Source: Macrophomina tecta
Lineage: Eukaryota > Ascomycota > Dothideomycetes > Botryosphaeriales > Botryosphaeriaceae
Direction: 5' to 3'
Length of the DNA: 64,000 nt
Assembly: GCA_024180945.1 (NCBI GenBank)
Contig: JAKSGN010000037.1
Location: 2,113,501-2,177,500, forward strand
Shown here piece after piece: positions 52,906 to 64,000 of the stretch (positions are counted from its first letter, which is position 1; each line of letters opens with the position of its first letter). Below the pieces are notes generated by a model that saw nothing but the letters and a program-made list of their open reading frames with translations, had not been told where the DNA came from and searched no databases. The position numbers and the translations under genes were made by a program.

Positions 52906-54009
52906 ATGGAACAATTTAAAGTCAACAGAGTTGCGCTCTTAGGAGTACGTGTCATCATGAGAAAACGCTAAGCCGCCTTAGACAGCGCAGATTCACTAAT
53001 TGCTTACTTGCTATGACCTACTAGGCAAGTGGTATCATTGGCACTGCAATACTGCAGGCAGTCATCTCAAAAGGCTTTGAAGTAGTCGCTATTTCCCGCG
53101 TAACGTCGAACGCAAGATTCCCGCCGGGCTGTAAGGTCTTACAAGGCGACTACGAGGATGTGTCTTTCCGAGAAGCTAGTCTTCGCGGGGTTGATGCGCT
53201 TGTGCTTTGTTTTGGGACCACGCAGGTGGATGCTTCCTATGTCTGGATTGATTCCGCGATTGGTGCTGGGGTGAAATGGATTGTTCCCAGCGAATTCGGG
53301 ACTGACACGGGCAATGAAGAATACGCAAAGCACGTGCCCATCGTCCCGCCAAAAGTTTCTGTACAGCAATACTTGAACCGAAGACTTGCTGAACACCCCG
53401 ATGCTTTCATTTGGACTGGCATAATTGTCGGTCTGATTTTCGAGTGGGTATGGCTTGCCTCCCTATCTTTCGCTTCGTTTACCTAATCAATGGTCGACGA
53501 GCATTACATTTAACATTTGAAAATCATAGTCTCTCGAGCGTGGAGTCCTTGGTATTGATGTCCAAAAGAAGAATGTGCTTCTTTTGGATGATGGCCTTAC
53601 CAAATTCAACGCAAGCACTCTCAGCCATGTGGGAACATCTGTTGCCAATCTTTTCAAACTACCTTCATCTGAAATCTCATTGGTCACGAACAAGCTGGTT
53701 TACGTTAGGTCCTTCTTGATCAACCAGCTCGACATATGGCATAGTGTACGGAAAGCTACCGGAACCAAAGAGCAGGATTGGGCGGTTTCAAAGAAAACTA
53801 CAGATGATTACATGGCGGAAGGCCAGGAGTATCTAGAAAAAGGCGACTTCTTCCAAGGTGCTCCGAGACTCATCTACGGACACGTAATGAAAGAAGGTCA
53901 GGGGGGAAACTACGAATCTATTCATGGCTTGAGTAACGAACTTTTGGGGTTGGACGAAAAAAACTTGGATCAGGTAGTCTTAGCGGTTCTGTCGGGGCTT
54001 TCGTATTAG
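52906..54009 (+). CDS. NmrA/isoflavone reductase-like NAD(P)-binding protein
   Basis: Exons 52906-52944, 53025-53447 and 53530-54009 join in phase 0 to 313 aa, the usual family length. The N-terminus, split by intron 1, gives VALLG|ASGIIGTAI, the GxxGxxG dinucleotide-binding loop of a Rossmann fold. Next come strands with VVAISRVTSN (cofactor-selecting region), VDALVLCFGTTQ and VKWIVPSEFGTD, typical of the isoflavone reductase-like/NmrA group of atypical short-chain dehydrogenases. The C-terminal half (LLLDDGLTKFNASTLSHVG onward) forms the substrate lobe. Members reduce small aromatic or secondary metabolites or act as redox sensors; the substrate here is unknown. The introns start GTACGT and GTATGG. 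Intact, despite RIP tracts starting within ~100 nt downstream. Confidence 0.87.
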
Positions 54010-54099
54010 CAGATACGTTACGCAATTAGAATTTCAAGTCAGAGCGTCTTCCCCGCGCCTTTAAAAGGATAAAGTGTGGGACGGACTCGGGATTAAATA

Positions 54100-54530
54100 A
54101 ATTTAAGAGTGTCCCAATACTCGTGGTGGAAAAATAACAGGAAGCTATATAAACTATCTATTAGTTTTAGAACTTTTAGATATGTGCGAAGCGCTTAGAA
54201 ATCAGTAGACCTGGACTGTAGTTAGGGCGGCTCTGCGTTTAGACCGCTTATTACTAATCGATCCTAGGGTTCTAGATCATCTCCCACCAGTTCCTAAGAT
54301 TCTGGATTATTACCCTTGTTACGGACTTTTATTAAATATTAATAAGTAAGCTTATATAAGTGTAGCTTATTAACATATTACCTTAGATACTAGAATACTA
54401 TCTAAGGTATATAATAAATATACCTAGGAGTTATAGCGGTGGCAAACTATAGTAGTAAACTATAGTAGTAAACTAAGGTAATAAAATTCGCCACTATATT
54501 ACGGCGCAGCCTCCACAGTAGAGATAAGAA
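54100..54530. repeat. Repeat tract including an inverted relative of 44,750-44,940
   Basis: From 54,318 the sequence TGTTACGGAC... with AATAAGTAAGCTTATATAAG runs to ~54,510. It corresponds, in opposite orientation, to 44,750-44,940. TG start and repetition suggest an LTR of another family. Confidence 0.45.
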
Positions 54531-54679
54531 AGGTCGAAAAGAAAGAAAATCAAGAAGAATTAGATAGAGAAAGTCATCACGTGATCTTAAGCACGTGACT
54601 AGCCCATCCGACCCACCTATCGCCCATAAGAGCCCGGGCGATATAGGGCCACTATCGCCTATAAAAGCTACGGCGACAA

Positions 54680-54935
54680 ACGGCTATACTAAATTATATA
54701 TACTCTTCTACTTATATATAAACTATACTCTTTAGATAGCTTTAACCTCTATAGTTAACTTTAATAATAATTTAGTATATTATTAGTAATATGGCCTTCG
54801 TATATAGTACTTAGTCTTATTACGTATTTGACTTACTCTTACCCTCTTCTTATATCTACTTAAGAAAAACCCCCTTAATAGGTTTTCTTTCTCTTTAGTA
54901 TTTAGATTCTTAGAGGTAGAGGCCTACTTATTATA
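54680..54935 (+). repeat. Gypsy 5' LTR, RIP-mutated
   Basis: RIPed version of the LTR at 15317-15529 and 52320-52469, ending GGCCTACTTATTATA at 54935. Gypsy gag follows on the same strand, so this is the 5' LTR of a plus-strand element. The left end is uncertain. Confidence 0.55.
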
Positions 54936-54949
54936 CTTTAACTACTATT

Positions 54950-55577
54950 CTTATAAGAAGAGAAAGGCTCTAAGATTAAGTCTTACTAAATAAGATATTA
55001 TTCCCTAACGAGTTTAGAAAATAATAATAGTACTAAAATCTTAAATAGAGATTAACCCGACTAAGGGTTAGATTTAGGATACCTAGGGGCTAGCTTAGCC
55101 CGTATAGTAAACGGAGTCTACTAGAGCTAAGCTCTTATAGCTTATTAAAAAGCTAAAGACTTAAAATACTTAACTAATTAAGTATACGATAAAGCGAAGC
55201 GCTACTAAGATTAAAGTAGCGGCACCTAAGAAGTTTAATAAAGATAAAAAAAAGCTCTAATTCTTTCTACTCTAGATATAACGCTACCTTTAGTTTAATT
55301 AAGTATAATTTAATAATAATACTAAGGAGGTACTCTTCGTATTAACCTACCTTAGAAAAATAGTAGAGATATAGATAAAACTATATCTTTACGACTATCT
55401 AGCTAATAAATACTCTCTTAAAAAAAAATAAGAAAAGACTAAAAAAATCTTTAATACCTATATAAAATTTATAGATAACCTTAGAACTACTTTTAATAAC
55501 TAAAATAAAGTCCATAAAGCCTCTAATAATATTATAACTATTAAATAACTAGGATCTATAGCTATCTATATATTACG
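54950..55577 (+). pseudogene. Gypsy gag remnant, RIP-inactivated
   Basis: The plus strand, stops ignored, gives KLKLFLLQIQRYLQFN, EVLFVLTYLRKIVE and FNTYIKFIDNLRTTFNN, the retrotransposon gag pattern of Ty3/gypsy. It is cut at ~55,578 by another LTR (starting TTACGACCCAGG). Confidence 0.5.
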
Positions 55578-58228
55578 ACCCAGGAAAGAGGGACATAGTA
55601 GGGACGATAGGGGCGATATAGAAAGGGCACTACCGGATTATTTAGCGCCGCCCCGAGCTTCGTTAGCTAAACTACATAACCTCTAGTATACGTTCCCGGC
55701 TAATGGCCAGCCTACTAGCCAAATAACACTATACCTCCGGCCAACGAATAGCCAACTAGATTAATATATATAACCTATATTCGTTACTAGTAGATAGGAC
55801 CTTCGTAGTTAACTTATTAATTAATTCTTATTTTAATACTACGTACGACCCTTTCTTACCTACTGCCACGGCCCTCCGAAAGCCTACGCTATTCGATAAT
55901 ATGCCCGACCTTCTCTAGAAAGAGTAGCGGCGTAATACTTTAACTACTACCCTATAGGCACCGGAGGTAATTACCTAAGTAAAGAATACTAACTATAAAT
56001 AACGGGAATTTTCTATCCTAGTATAACCCCTAAGGAGAAGACGTGCCTATAACCAAGAAATAACTCCCGCCCTAATCTTAACCTTAAGACCTAACGCAGG
56101 CCCTATATAGGCTTATTATAACGGTGGCCTCTTCTACTAGGCTTTAGAATCGCCTAGTAGGGTTAGGTAGCTAAAGGATTTACCTTAAAGAATAAGAGAA
56201 GGGTAAAGAATTAGAACGATAGTAGTAATTACGTAATATATCGGTACGCAGTACGTATTAGGCTTATTACCTCTAATAGGGTTATATTAGAACTTTAAGT
56301 TAACTACGAAGGTTAAATTACTATCTAGTAAGTATATCTATATACTATAGGAGAACTATAATAATCTAGGTCGATATAGCTAGATTAAAGTAGCTAGATT
56401 AATAGTATTAGATTAAGGTTCTTAAATTAAGTTAATCCCGATAGGTCCTTATAGGGCCTACGTAACTCGGGCGCTAATATCTATTTTCTAGAATCCGACT
56501 TCTAACTTTCTTTTATAAACGATAGCGATATTTACCTTATTTACTATCGCGTAATATACTCTTTTATTAGTTTTCTAGATTCTGCCCGCGGTCCTTACTA
56601 AGGGAGTATTATTCCTATAGGCTATAGTTTCTTATAACTCCGTTTAGTTTTTCCTATGCAGGCCCTATTTCCTTAAGGAAATTATTTCCCTACGGGATCT
56701 AGTAGTATTACTTATTTTCTAACTAAGCTTCCTAAGCGCCGTTCTTCGGCGGTTAGTAATCTCTTACGGAATTTCCTCCCGTAAGGGTTTCTATTTCCTA
56801 GGGGATATTTACCTGTACGGGACCGCTACTTATAGGGTTTATAATACTATTCCCTCTCTTAAGGATCTTCGGCCCGAAGATTTATCTGCTTATCTATATC
56901 TTAGGTTCTTTTTATTTTTATATTTTCCCCTCTTATTATAAGCCTTCTACTATGCCTCCGAAATAAAAGCGCGATTCGTAGAAGACTAAGCGTAAGTCTC
57001 TAGATATAAAGATTAATTTACTAGATATTATAATGCCCGTTTCTTATTCGTAATATTTGCTTCTAAATGCTTAGTGAAAGGCGGAAGAGTCTAAGGTAGT
57101 ATATCGCATAGCCTTAGGTTTTTTACGTTATAGTGAGTATTATCGTACCGGGCGTACTAGTTACGACGCTAGTAGTCTTAAGGATTTCGACTATTAGTTT
57201 TCTCTAGATTCTCTTATATATTTACTAATTTTCTCTTTAGTTAAGTATCTCTGACGTACTTTCGATAAGGTGCATTTCGAATGTACGGCCTTCGAGAATT
57301 AGCTTTAAAAGGTGGCCTCCGGCCTTTCTCGTACTAAAAAGTAATAGGAGTTGCTCGAGCGTCGTACTACCTTAATACTATAGCGTAAGTCGGACGCGAT
57401 TAATATACTAGGAAAATTAGAAGCGCTAGAGGCTAGAAATACCTCTAATTCTAAAAATACTAAGGAGAAGCGATTACTAAAGCGTTTACATAGCGATACC
57501 TTAGCTAATAACGCTATAGAGTTGTTCTAGTCCGTTAGGTCTTCTAGTATTAGTTTAGGTTCTACGCCTCCCGAGGGTTCCGGTCTAGTTAATTAGGCGC
57601 GGTTATCTTTATTTTCTAATTTTAATTTTAGGTTCTTCGTATATGATAAGTCGGTGGTGTTAGTTAATTTAGGTTTTAGCGATAGAACTTATTAATAAGT
57701 TCTTAATAGTCGTATAGTTTCGGTAATTTCTAGGTATTATCCTAGTCTCCTTTCTATTTAAGGAGGTATTAGAATTAACTATTAATATAGCCGCTGTTTA
57801 GGACTTATTCTACGTTCTAGTCTATGTTTTTATCGGCATCTAGATTTTCCGGTAGTATTTCTTTTATTTAGCGTAATAGCGTAGCATTTTCTAGTGCCGG
57901 TTTAAGAAGTAAGATATAAAATATAGGGTATATTCGTATAGTATTAAGTAATCTAAGGCGGAAATTAATCTTTTTAATCTATTCTTCGATTTCGAATGGT
58001 CTAATTTTTTTAAAGTCTAATTTATTATTTAGCCGTTTTATCTTAATATTTTTTCTAAAGAGGTAAACTTTATTTTTTTTTTTTAGCTTTAGTACCTTCT
58101 AGTGCCGTCTATTATAGTATTTATCTATTTATAGGGCTACGAATTTAAGGTTTAGATATAGTTATTTATAGAGTATCTTTAGCTAGTCTACTTTAAGGAT
58201 TTCTTTTTAGGCTAGAAATTCGCTTAGT
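55578..58228 (-). mobile_element. Truncated RIPed gypsy element (second family), minus strand
   Basis: The LTR-like segment 55,578-~55,900 (TTACGACCCAGGAAAGAGG) has a relative in inverted orientation at ~42,600-42,760. Then comes an antisense ORF at 56,952, and at ~57,800-58,200 the minus strand has the integrase C-terminal pattern. The rest of pol is replaced by the next element at 58,229. Confidence 0.5.
56952..57600 (+). pseudogene. Antisense gypsy-associated Cys-rich/coiled-coil ORF, copy 2
   Basis: It starts MPPK and reads, with RIP-type stops, through a basic segment, an altered CxxC-type region (IIMPVSYSQYLL-like, then FLRYSEYYRTGRTSY), and a long charged helical region (LEALEARNTSNSKNTKEKRLLKRL). 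It is on the strand opposite to the gypsy pol remnant, between that remnant and the LTR, the same position as copies 1 and 3. Confidence 0.5.
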
Positions 58229-58763
58229 TGTAACGAGCGGGCCTCTACCTCTAAGAATCTAAATACTAAAGAGAGAGAAAACCTATCGAGGGGATTTTTC
58301 TTAAATAGGTATAAGAAGAGGGTAAGAGTAAGTCAGATACGTAATAAGACTAAGTACTATATATAAAGACCGTGTTACTAATAGAATCTAAATTCTATTA
58401 TTAAAGTTAACTACGAAGGTTAAAGCTATCTAAGAAGTGTAGTTTATATACTCGTAGAAGAGGTCTATAATCTAGTATTAATTTTATTAATCTATTTCTA
58501 TAGAGGACAGATTATAGGGATTAAAGAGGTTTAATCTATTTAATCTATATTTACCTAGGCGAGAGTATATAGATTAATACTTAGCGTTATGTAATTTATA
58601 TAACTCTTTCTATAAATCTTTCTATAGCGCGTATCTATGCCCTACTTTATTTTCTTATTTCGTCTATTTCTTACCCTATAAAGGCTACGCCGTAATACTA
58701 TCCCCTTTTTTAGAGTTCTTCGGCCCGAAGAATTCCGCGACTTAGTAGGTATAAAGTTCTTAT

Positions 58764-59390
58764 ATGCCCGTGTTTTCCGGTCGCGTACGTTACGTACTAA
58801 CGATGGCTAGAACTGCTACTAATTCTACTAAGCGTCGACGAACCCTAGCGGAATCTATTTTATATAAACGTCGAGAGATGCCTTCTTCTTATAGCGCGTA
58901 TCGGTCGTCGGGTTTTAAGTATTTTATAAGCGTAGACTCCGGGAAGTACAGTCATTATTTACAGAAGAATCGTAAGTATAACTTAGTAGTAATACATAGA
59001 AAGTATAGGTTTTTTTTCTTCTAATAGCTTCTCTAGCTGACTTATGTAGGGGATAAGGTATATACGGAGATAGAGCGGCTAGAGAGGTAGCTAAAAAAGG
59101 CGGAAGATACTAAGATAGCGGCACGCGCCCGTGCGCGGCGGTTATGCAAGCAGCTAAGTTTAATAAATAAGAAGCGTAAGAAGATATTTAATCGCGAGCT
59201 AGCGTCTATCGAGGAGTTAGAAAGACTCGAGAAGAAGAATCGCGATAAGCGACGTATAGCTAGCGAGGACGTATCGACTTTAGAGCGTTTCCCGAGCTCT
59301 TCTATTATTAAGGGTTCTTTAAGCTCTAGAGGTCCTCCACCTAATTCGGTAGCTAGGATTACGTTTCCGTCTAGGGCTAAGTTATAGATA
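58764..59390 (+). pseudogene. Antisense gypsy-associated Cys-rich/coiled-coil ORF, copy 3 (best preserved)
   Basis: The first 86 codons (58764-59024) are open. A basic N-terminus leads to PSSYSAYRSSGFKYFISVDSGKYSHYLQKNRKYNL, where the spacing of Tyr residues fits RIP-altered Cys pairs (C-x2-C-x6-C and C-x2-C-x5-C). After a stop, the same frame region yields a coiled coil rich in Glu/Lys/Arg (EIERLERQLKKAEDTKIAAR and further helices) to ~59,390 and a Ser/Pro-rich end. It is opposite in strand to pol. No named family is recognised; a zinc-binding, dimerising protein is a reasonable guess. Confidence 0.5.
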
Positions 59391-59399
59391 GATCTATCC

Positions 59400-62300
59400 T
59401 TCTAGGGCGACCTTATTTCCGCGGGAGGTTAGGGTTCTAGCGATAAAACTCTATAACGAGATCTAGATATATATTATTCTTAGATATCTACTAGTTGTCC
59501 TCGTTTCCGTATTCTTTCTATTTAACGAGATATTTAAGCTAACGTTTAAACTACTTATAGTCTAGAATCTTCTTAACTAGGTACTAGGTTTCTTTAGCGT
59601 TAGGGTTTTCTAGTATAATTTCTTCTTAAGTTTCTAGAATAGTGGTGTTTTCTAGTGCTGGCTCGAGTAATACTACGTAAAAGGTAGAGTTTATTCGTAT
59701 ATTAGATAATTTAAGTTAATACGTAACTTCTCTAAGTTTTTCTATAATTTCGAATGGACCGATTTTTTTAAAATCTAATTTGTCGCTCGGTCGCTTTAAT
59801 TTAATATTTTTCGTAAAGAGGTATACTTTATTTCCTCTTTTAAGGTTCGGTGCCGCCTAGTGCCGTTTATTATAGTATTTAGATATTATAATTCGTATAT
59901 ATTCGAGGTCGAGACTAATAGCTTTATATAATTCTCTTAGCTACTTAGCCTTAAGGACGCCTTTCTAGGCTAATTTTTTACTCGGGATAGCTTCTCTATA
60001 CGCGTTTAGTTTAAATCTATAGTTAGTAAAGAACGGGGATACGTTAGTTAACTCTTATTTAGCGCTATTATAGGCGAATTATACTATAGGTAGCTATATA
60101 GCCTAGTTATCCTATAGATAGTTAATATAATAGCGAAGATATTATTTAAGAGTCCGGTTTATTTATTCTATTTAGCCGTTAGTTTACACGTATACTATCG
60201 TAGAGAGTTTATTCTTTACTCTAAGCTAGCGTATAAGCGTTTACTAAAATTTAGACCTTATTAGCTTATTTCTATCTAAAACTAATACTTCCGGCATTCC
60301 GTAATCCGCGAAGATATATCGGAGAAACGTATAGGCTAGCTATTCTATATTCGATGCTTTTAGGTAGGGTAAAAAGTATATATACTTCGTAAGTCTATTA
60401 ATAAAGACTAGAATTAAGTCGAACTTAACTTCTATAAGCGGATCTCTAGACTCTAGTAGCTTCGTAATAAAGTCTAGGGTAATCTATTACTATAGTTATT
60501 CTAATACTTCTAGGGGTTATAGTTATCTATATAGAGCGTGTGTTACGGCTTTACTTCGGATATAAAGATCGTATTACGAAACTATACGCTAGATTATTTT
60601 TTATAATTCTAGAAAGTAGAAGTTTTACGTAATTCTCTTAGTTATTTTATCGATGCCCTAATGTCTATACGCGGGTACTATATATATATCTTTAATGAGT
60701 ACTTCTCGTAGTCTTATCGGGATATAGATTAATTTTTTAAAGAGAAGTATTTCTTTTCTATCTCGAGTAATACGCGGGTCGTTCTTAAGCGCTAAAAGTT
60801 CCTACGCGAAGAAGTCCTAAGCGTATACTTCTTAGATCTTCTAATGCCACGGGTTTAACTCGATGCGAAGCATTAGAAAAGACTATCTAGTAAGAATAAG
60901 CGATCTATCGCTTATCTATTATAGTACTATAGGTTACGGCTTAATTCTTTCTTCTATATAGTCTACCCTTCTACTAAGCGCGTTCGCGGCGGCGTTATTT
61001 ACACCTTTTCTATACGTGATTTTAAAATTATAGGATACTAATTCTTATAACTAGTAAACTTATCGTTAGTTTAGCTTCTTAGTCGTAGTAAAGCGCGTAA
61101 GATTCTAATAGTTATAATATACTATTATCTATTGGTCGGCTTCTTCTAGGTAGTATCTCTAGTACTTAAATACTAAGACGATAGCTAAGAGCTTTTTATT
61201 ATACGTATTATAGTTAAGCTCTACTAGGGTAAACTTTTTAGAGTAGAACGCGATTAGATACTATCTATCTTCTTCGTCGGGCTAGCTAAGATATGCTTCT
61301 AGGGCGAATTTTAATATATTAGTTTCTACTTCGATTAGTTTATCAGGGTCGTATATTCCTAAGACGGGTACTTCGTAAAATATCCGTTTTAGCGAATCGA
61401 AGGCTTACTACTAATCGTCTTTCTATTAGAAGCCCTGCTTCTTCTAAGTAAGTCGCGTTAAAGGTTCCGTAACCTTTAAGTAGTTCTAGATAAACTTCCT
61501 ATAGAAGTTAGCGAATCCGAGAAAGAATTATACTTTTTTAATCGTCTTTAGTACTGGCCATTCTCTAATAGAATCTAGTTTCGAGTCGTCTATATCGATA
61601 TATCCGGGGATAATAATAAAGCCTAAGAATTTTACTTTCTAGGTATACTAAAAGTACTTATCCGGTATAATAATAAGATTCTTTACTTAAAGTATTTCTA
61701 GGACCTTTCTAATATACTTTTTATATTTCTTAAGGGTGTCTAAAAAGATAAGGATGTCGTCGAGGTAAGCTATATAGAAGATATCTAAGTATTCGCGTAG
61801 CGTATTATTAACGAGATTCTAAAAGATTACTAGCGCGTTAGTAAGCCCGAATAGTATAACCGTATACTCGTAAAGTTCTAGTCTTATATAAAAGGCTATC
61901 TTCTATTCTTTCCCTTCTTTAATTCTAACTAAGTAGTATCTATTTTATAAGTCTAGCTTCATAAAGTACTTTATATTTCCTAACTTATTCTAGAGCTCGT
62001 CGATACGTAAGAGTAGGTATTAGTTCTTAATCGTAATATTATTAAGTTATCGATAGTTAATATAGAGGCGTAACTTGCTATTTTCTTAGAAATAAAGAGA
62101 ATTAAATATCTAGCTAATAACGTTAATAGTCGAATATATTCTTATTCGAGGTTCTTCTTAATATATTTCTTTAAGGCTTCTATTTCCTTCTTTAATAAGA
62201 AATAGATAGGCTTATAAGCCGGTTTTATTCCTAGCTTAAGCGGAATTTTATAGTTAATATTTAGGTAAGTCTCCCTTTTCTCTTTCTTAGTAAACGGTAA

Positions 62301-64000
62301 CTAAGTTCTAATATTCTTTAGATACCATTTCTATTTCGGGTATTAGAGGCGTTTCTTATAGTTACTACTATATCTTTAAACTACTATATTATTCTTTCTT
62401 AATCCTCGTAGGATTATCTCCTCTAATAGAAGTTAGATAGTTCTTATCCCTTAGCCTTTTCCATTAGGCCCTAGCTAATACTCTTTATTATACCGCCGGT
62501 AAGGGTTTAATATATATAAGATAGACCTATTATTTTTAGCGTCGTATACGCCTAAATATCTCTTTTAAGATTATCTAGACGTCTATAAAAGGTTTTAAGG
62601 CTACTAATTACTTCCGCGAAGTCTTACTTTTAGCCTTACGCTTTCTCCGCGTAGTTTTACGTAAAATATACTATATCTAATCTTTAGAAATACTTAACTT
62701 AGTAGGTCTTACTCCGCTTAAGGCGCTATATTTTATCGAAGAGGCGGCGTCTTATACGCTATAGTTCTAGTTCTATCTTAGGCCTTTCTTAAGGTTGCCG
62801 TTAATGCTACTAATACTAGGCCTTACGCTATTATTTAAGTCTTTTGTTTCTTCTAATAATTTAAGGGTATCGTTTTACTTAGTAGGGCTTATTTCTACAG
62901 TAGAATTATATTTTACCGAGGAGGCTTCGCCTTCTACGTCGTAGTTCTAGTTCTAACTTATACTACTATCGGAGTCGCCTATATAGTTGCTATATTTAGG
63001 CCTTATACTAGCTACTTCCCGATTTATAGTAGATAAGAGTCGCTATAGGGTGTTTATTAACCCGTTTTTTATACGTAAACCGAATTTTTATAAAAGGTCA
63101 TTAATCTCTTTTTAGAAGATAATTTCGTCTCTTTCGCTAAAGTCGAAGATAGGTTTCTATATTCGGATCTAGGGTATACCTAGGATAATATCGTGCCCGG
63201 GAATACGTTAGATATTAAGGGAAATCTATTCTTAATAGTTCTTAATTTAGAGGGTCGCTTTTTTTATTTCTATCTTTATCTAGCCTTCTCCGTAGACTAA
63301 GCTTTTTTCGTTAAATCCGCTAAGCGGATATAGCTCTTTTTTCTTTCGGTATAGAATCTTATATTATTCTATAAACTCGTTGTGTATAAAGTTTCCGCTT
63401 AATTCTATATCGATTAGAATTCTAATAGGTACTCTATTAAGTATTTCCCGTGTCTTAAATTATTTCTATAGATTTAGTCCGGTGAGAATTTTCGTATTCG
63501 ATATACGTACTACTATATAAAGGAACCTAGACTATAGCCCTTAAGTCGATTCTAATACCGTAGGGCCGTCTAGTTTTTTAGTTTCGGATAGCCGTAGACT
63601 TCGCTATATATATAGTCTTTCTATTTATTAACTTAAAGGTATGCTTGCTTCTAGTTAGTCTATTTATTAGTATATAACTATTTTCGCTAGTAGACTATAT
63701 CCTATCGTATCTAGTATTAGAAAGCTAGCTAGTTAAGTTTCTTATTTAGTATCTACTAGAGCGTGCGGTTTTAAATAGTTATCGTACCGTGCTAATAAAG
63801 AATCCTTACTAACTCTTAGAGAAAGTCGTAGTCTACTTACTATCGAGTAGTTATTTCTTAGTAATAAAGTATTACAAGCGCGGTTTTCTTTATAATAATA
63901 AGTTTATACTTCTTTCCGTCTTACTTAATTCGGGTTTTCTAGAGGGTTTCTTAGCGCTATATCTATAATACTATAAGGGCTAATCCTCTCTCGTAGGAAA
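59400..64000 (-). pseudogene. Gypsy pol polyprotein remnant
   Basis: Degraded protease, RT, RNase H, integrase and chromodomain occur in the expected minus-strand order. Landmarks are LIDIELSGNFIHNEF near 63,400 (RIPed protease), YLDD near 61,750, KYWRYYLEEADQ near 61,150 and KLDFKKIGPFEI near 59,790. Every domain contains stops from CpA-to-TpA change. The element continues past 64,000. Confidence 0.7.

Larger units (their letters stand above)
58229..64000 (-). mobile_element. Gypsy chromovirus, RIP-inactivated, runs off right edge
   Basis: Left to right on the plus strand: 3' LTR from 58,229 (TGTAACGAGCGGGCC), antisense ORF 58,764-59,390, then the pol end on the minus strand. Reading minus, degraded protease (63,430-63,360), reverse transcriptase with AYLDDILIFLDT near 61,750, RNase H near 61,200 (FTLVELNYNTYNKKLLAI), integrase, its C-terminal GPF domain (~59,700-59,880; KKIGPFEIIEKL) and a chromodomain (~59,520-59,620; YLVKKILDYK) follow. 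Stops are numerous throughout. Chromodomains steer integration to heterochromatin. Confidence 0.75.

Noticed and set aside
28293..54009. A secondary-metabolite cluster (regulator, epoxide hydrolase, NmrA-like reductase)
   Set aside because: No backbone enzyme is present, the genes are separated by many kilobases of transposons, and two of them are broken.
1..64000. CRISPR array, rRNA, telomere repeats or prokaryotic operons
   Set aside because: No spaced identical repeats of CRISPR size, no rRNA-like conserved blocks, no tandem TTAGGG and a clear fungal intron-bearing gene structure.

Overview
The window looks like accessory, transposon-dominated sequence from a filamentous ascomycete (Pezizomycotina). 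Evidence: short introns with GT..AG ends and CTAAC/CTGAT-like branch points, fungal-specific families (Zn2Cys6 regulator, fungal rhodopsin-like membrane proteins, NmrA/isoflavone-reductase-like enzyme), and long AT-rich tracts almost stripped of CpA/TpG in which coding frames are broken by TAA/TAG. That is the signature of repeat-induced point mutation (RIP). No species is claimed.
Layout: 1-330 RIP tract; 330-3,480 a normal-composition island with two spliced genes for small secreted proteins (candidate effectors); 3,490-7,252 two RIP-ruined Ty1/copia copies; 7,253-15,316 a little-mutated copia element (LTR copies look identical) carrying a complete nested hAT transposon (7,686-10,410, 21-bp TIRs, 8-bp target duplication); 15,317-18,900 gypsy LTR piece, degenerate ~310-bp tandem repeat, pogo/Fot1-type transposase remnant, 5'-truncated LINE with 16-bp target duplication, mariner-type MITE; 19,763-20,888 fungal rhodopsin-like gene; 20,993-~26,600 full-length LINE on the minus strand; 28,293-31,921 Zn2Cys6 transcription factor broken by a 61-bp tandem duplication; 34,363-35,755 second rhodopsin-like gene lacking its 5' end; ~35,832-41,529 second, intact LINE inserted in an epoxide hydrolase gene whose first ~98 codons remain at 41,530-41,891; 41,990-45,400 RIPed gypsy and copia pieces; 45,400-49,500 LINE ORF1 fragment, LTR piece and a four-exon seven-TM protein gene; 49,690-52,150 hAT remnant and RIPed LINE; 52,906-54,009 NmrA-like reductase; 54,100-64,000 a nest of RIPed gypsy chromoviruses, the last running off the right edge.
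How it fits together: host genes sit in small normal-composition islands between mutated repeats, the 'two-speed' arrangement known from plant-associated fungi. Two waves of repeats are visible: an old one saturated with RIP and a young one (copia, hAT, two LINEs, MITE) nearly free of it. At least one host gene is interrupted by a young element and another by a frame-breaking duplication. The most unusual recurring item is an antisense Cys-rich/coiled-coil ORF lying between the pol 3' end and the adjacent LTR in three separate gypsy copies.
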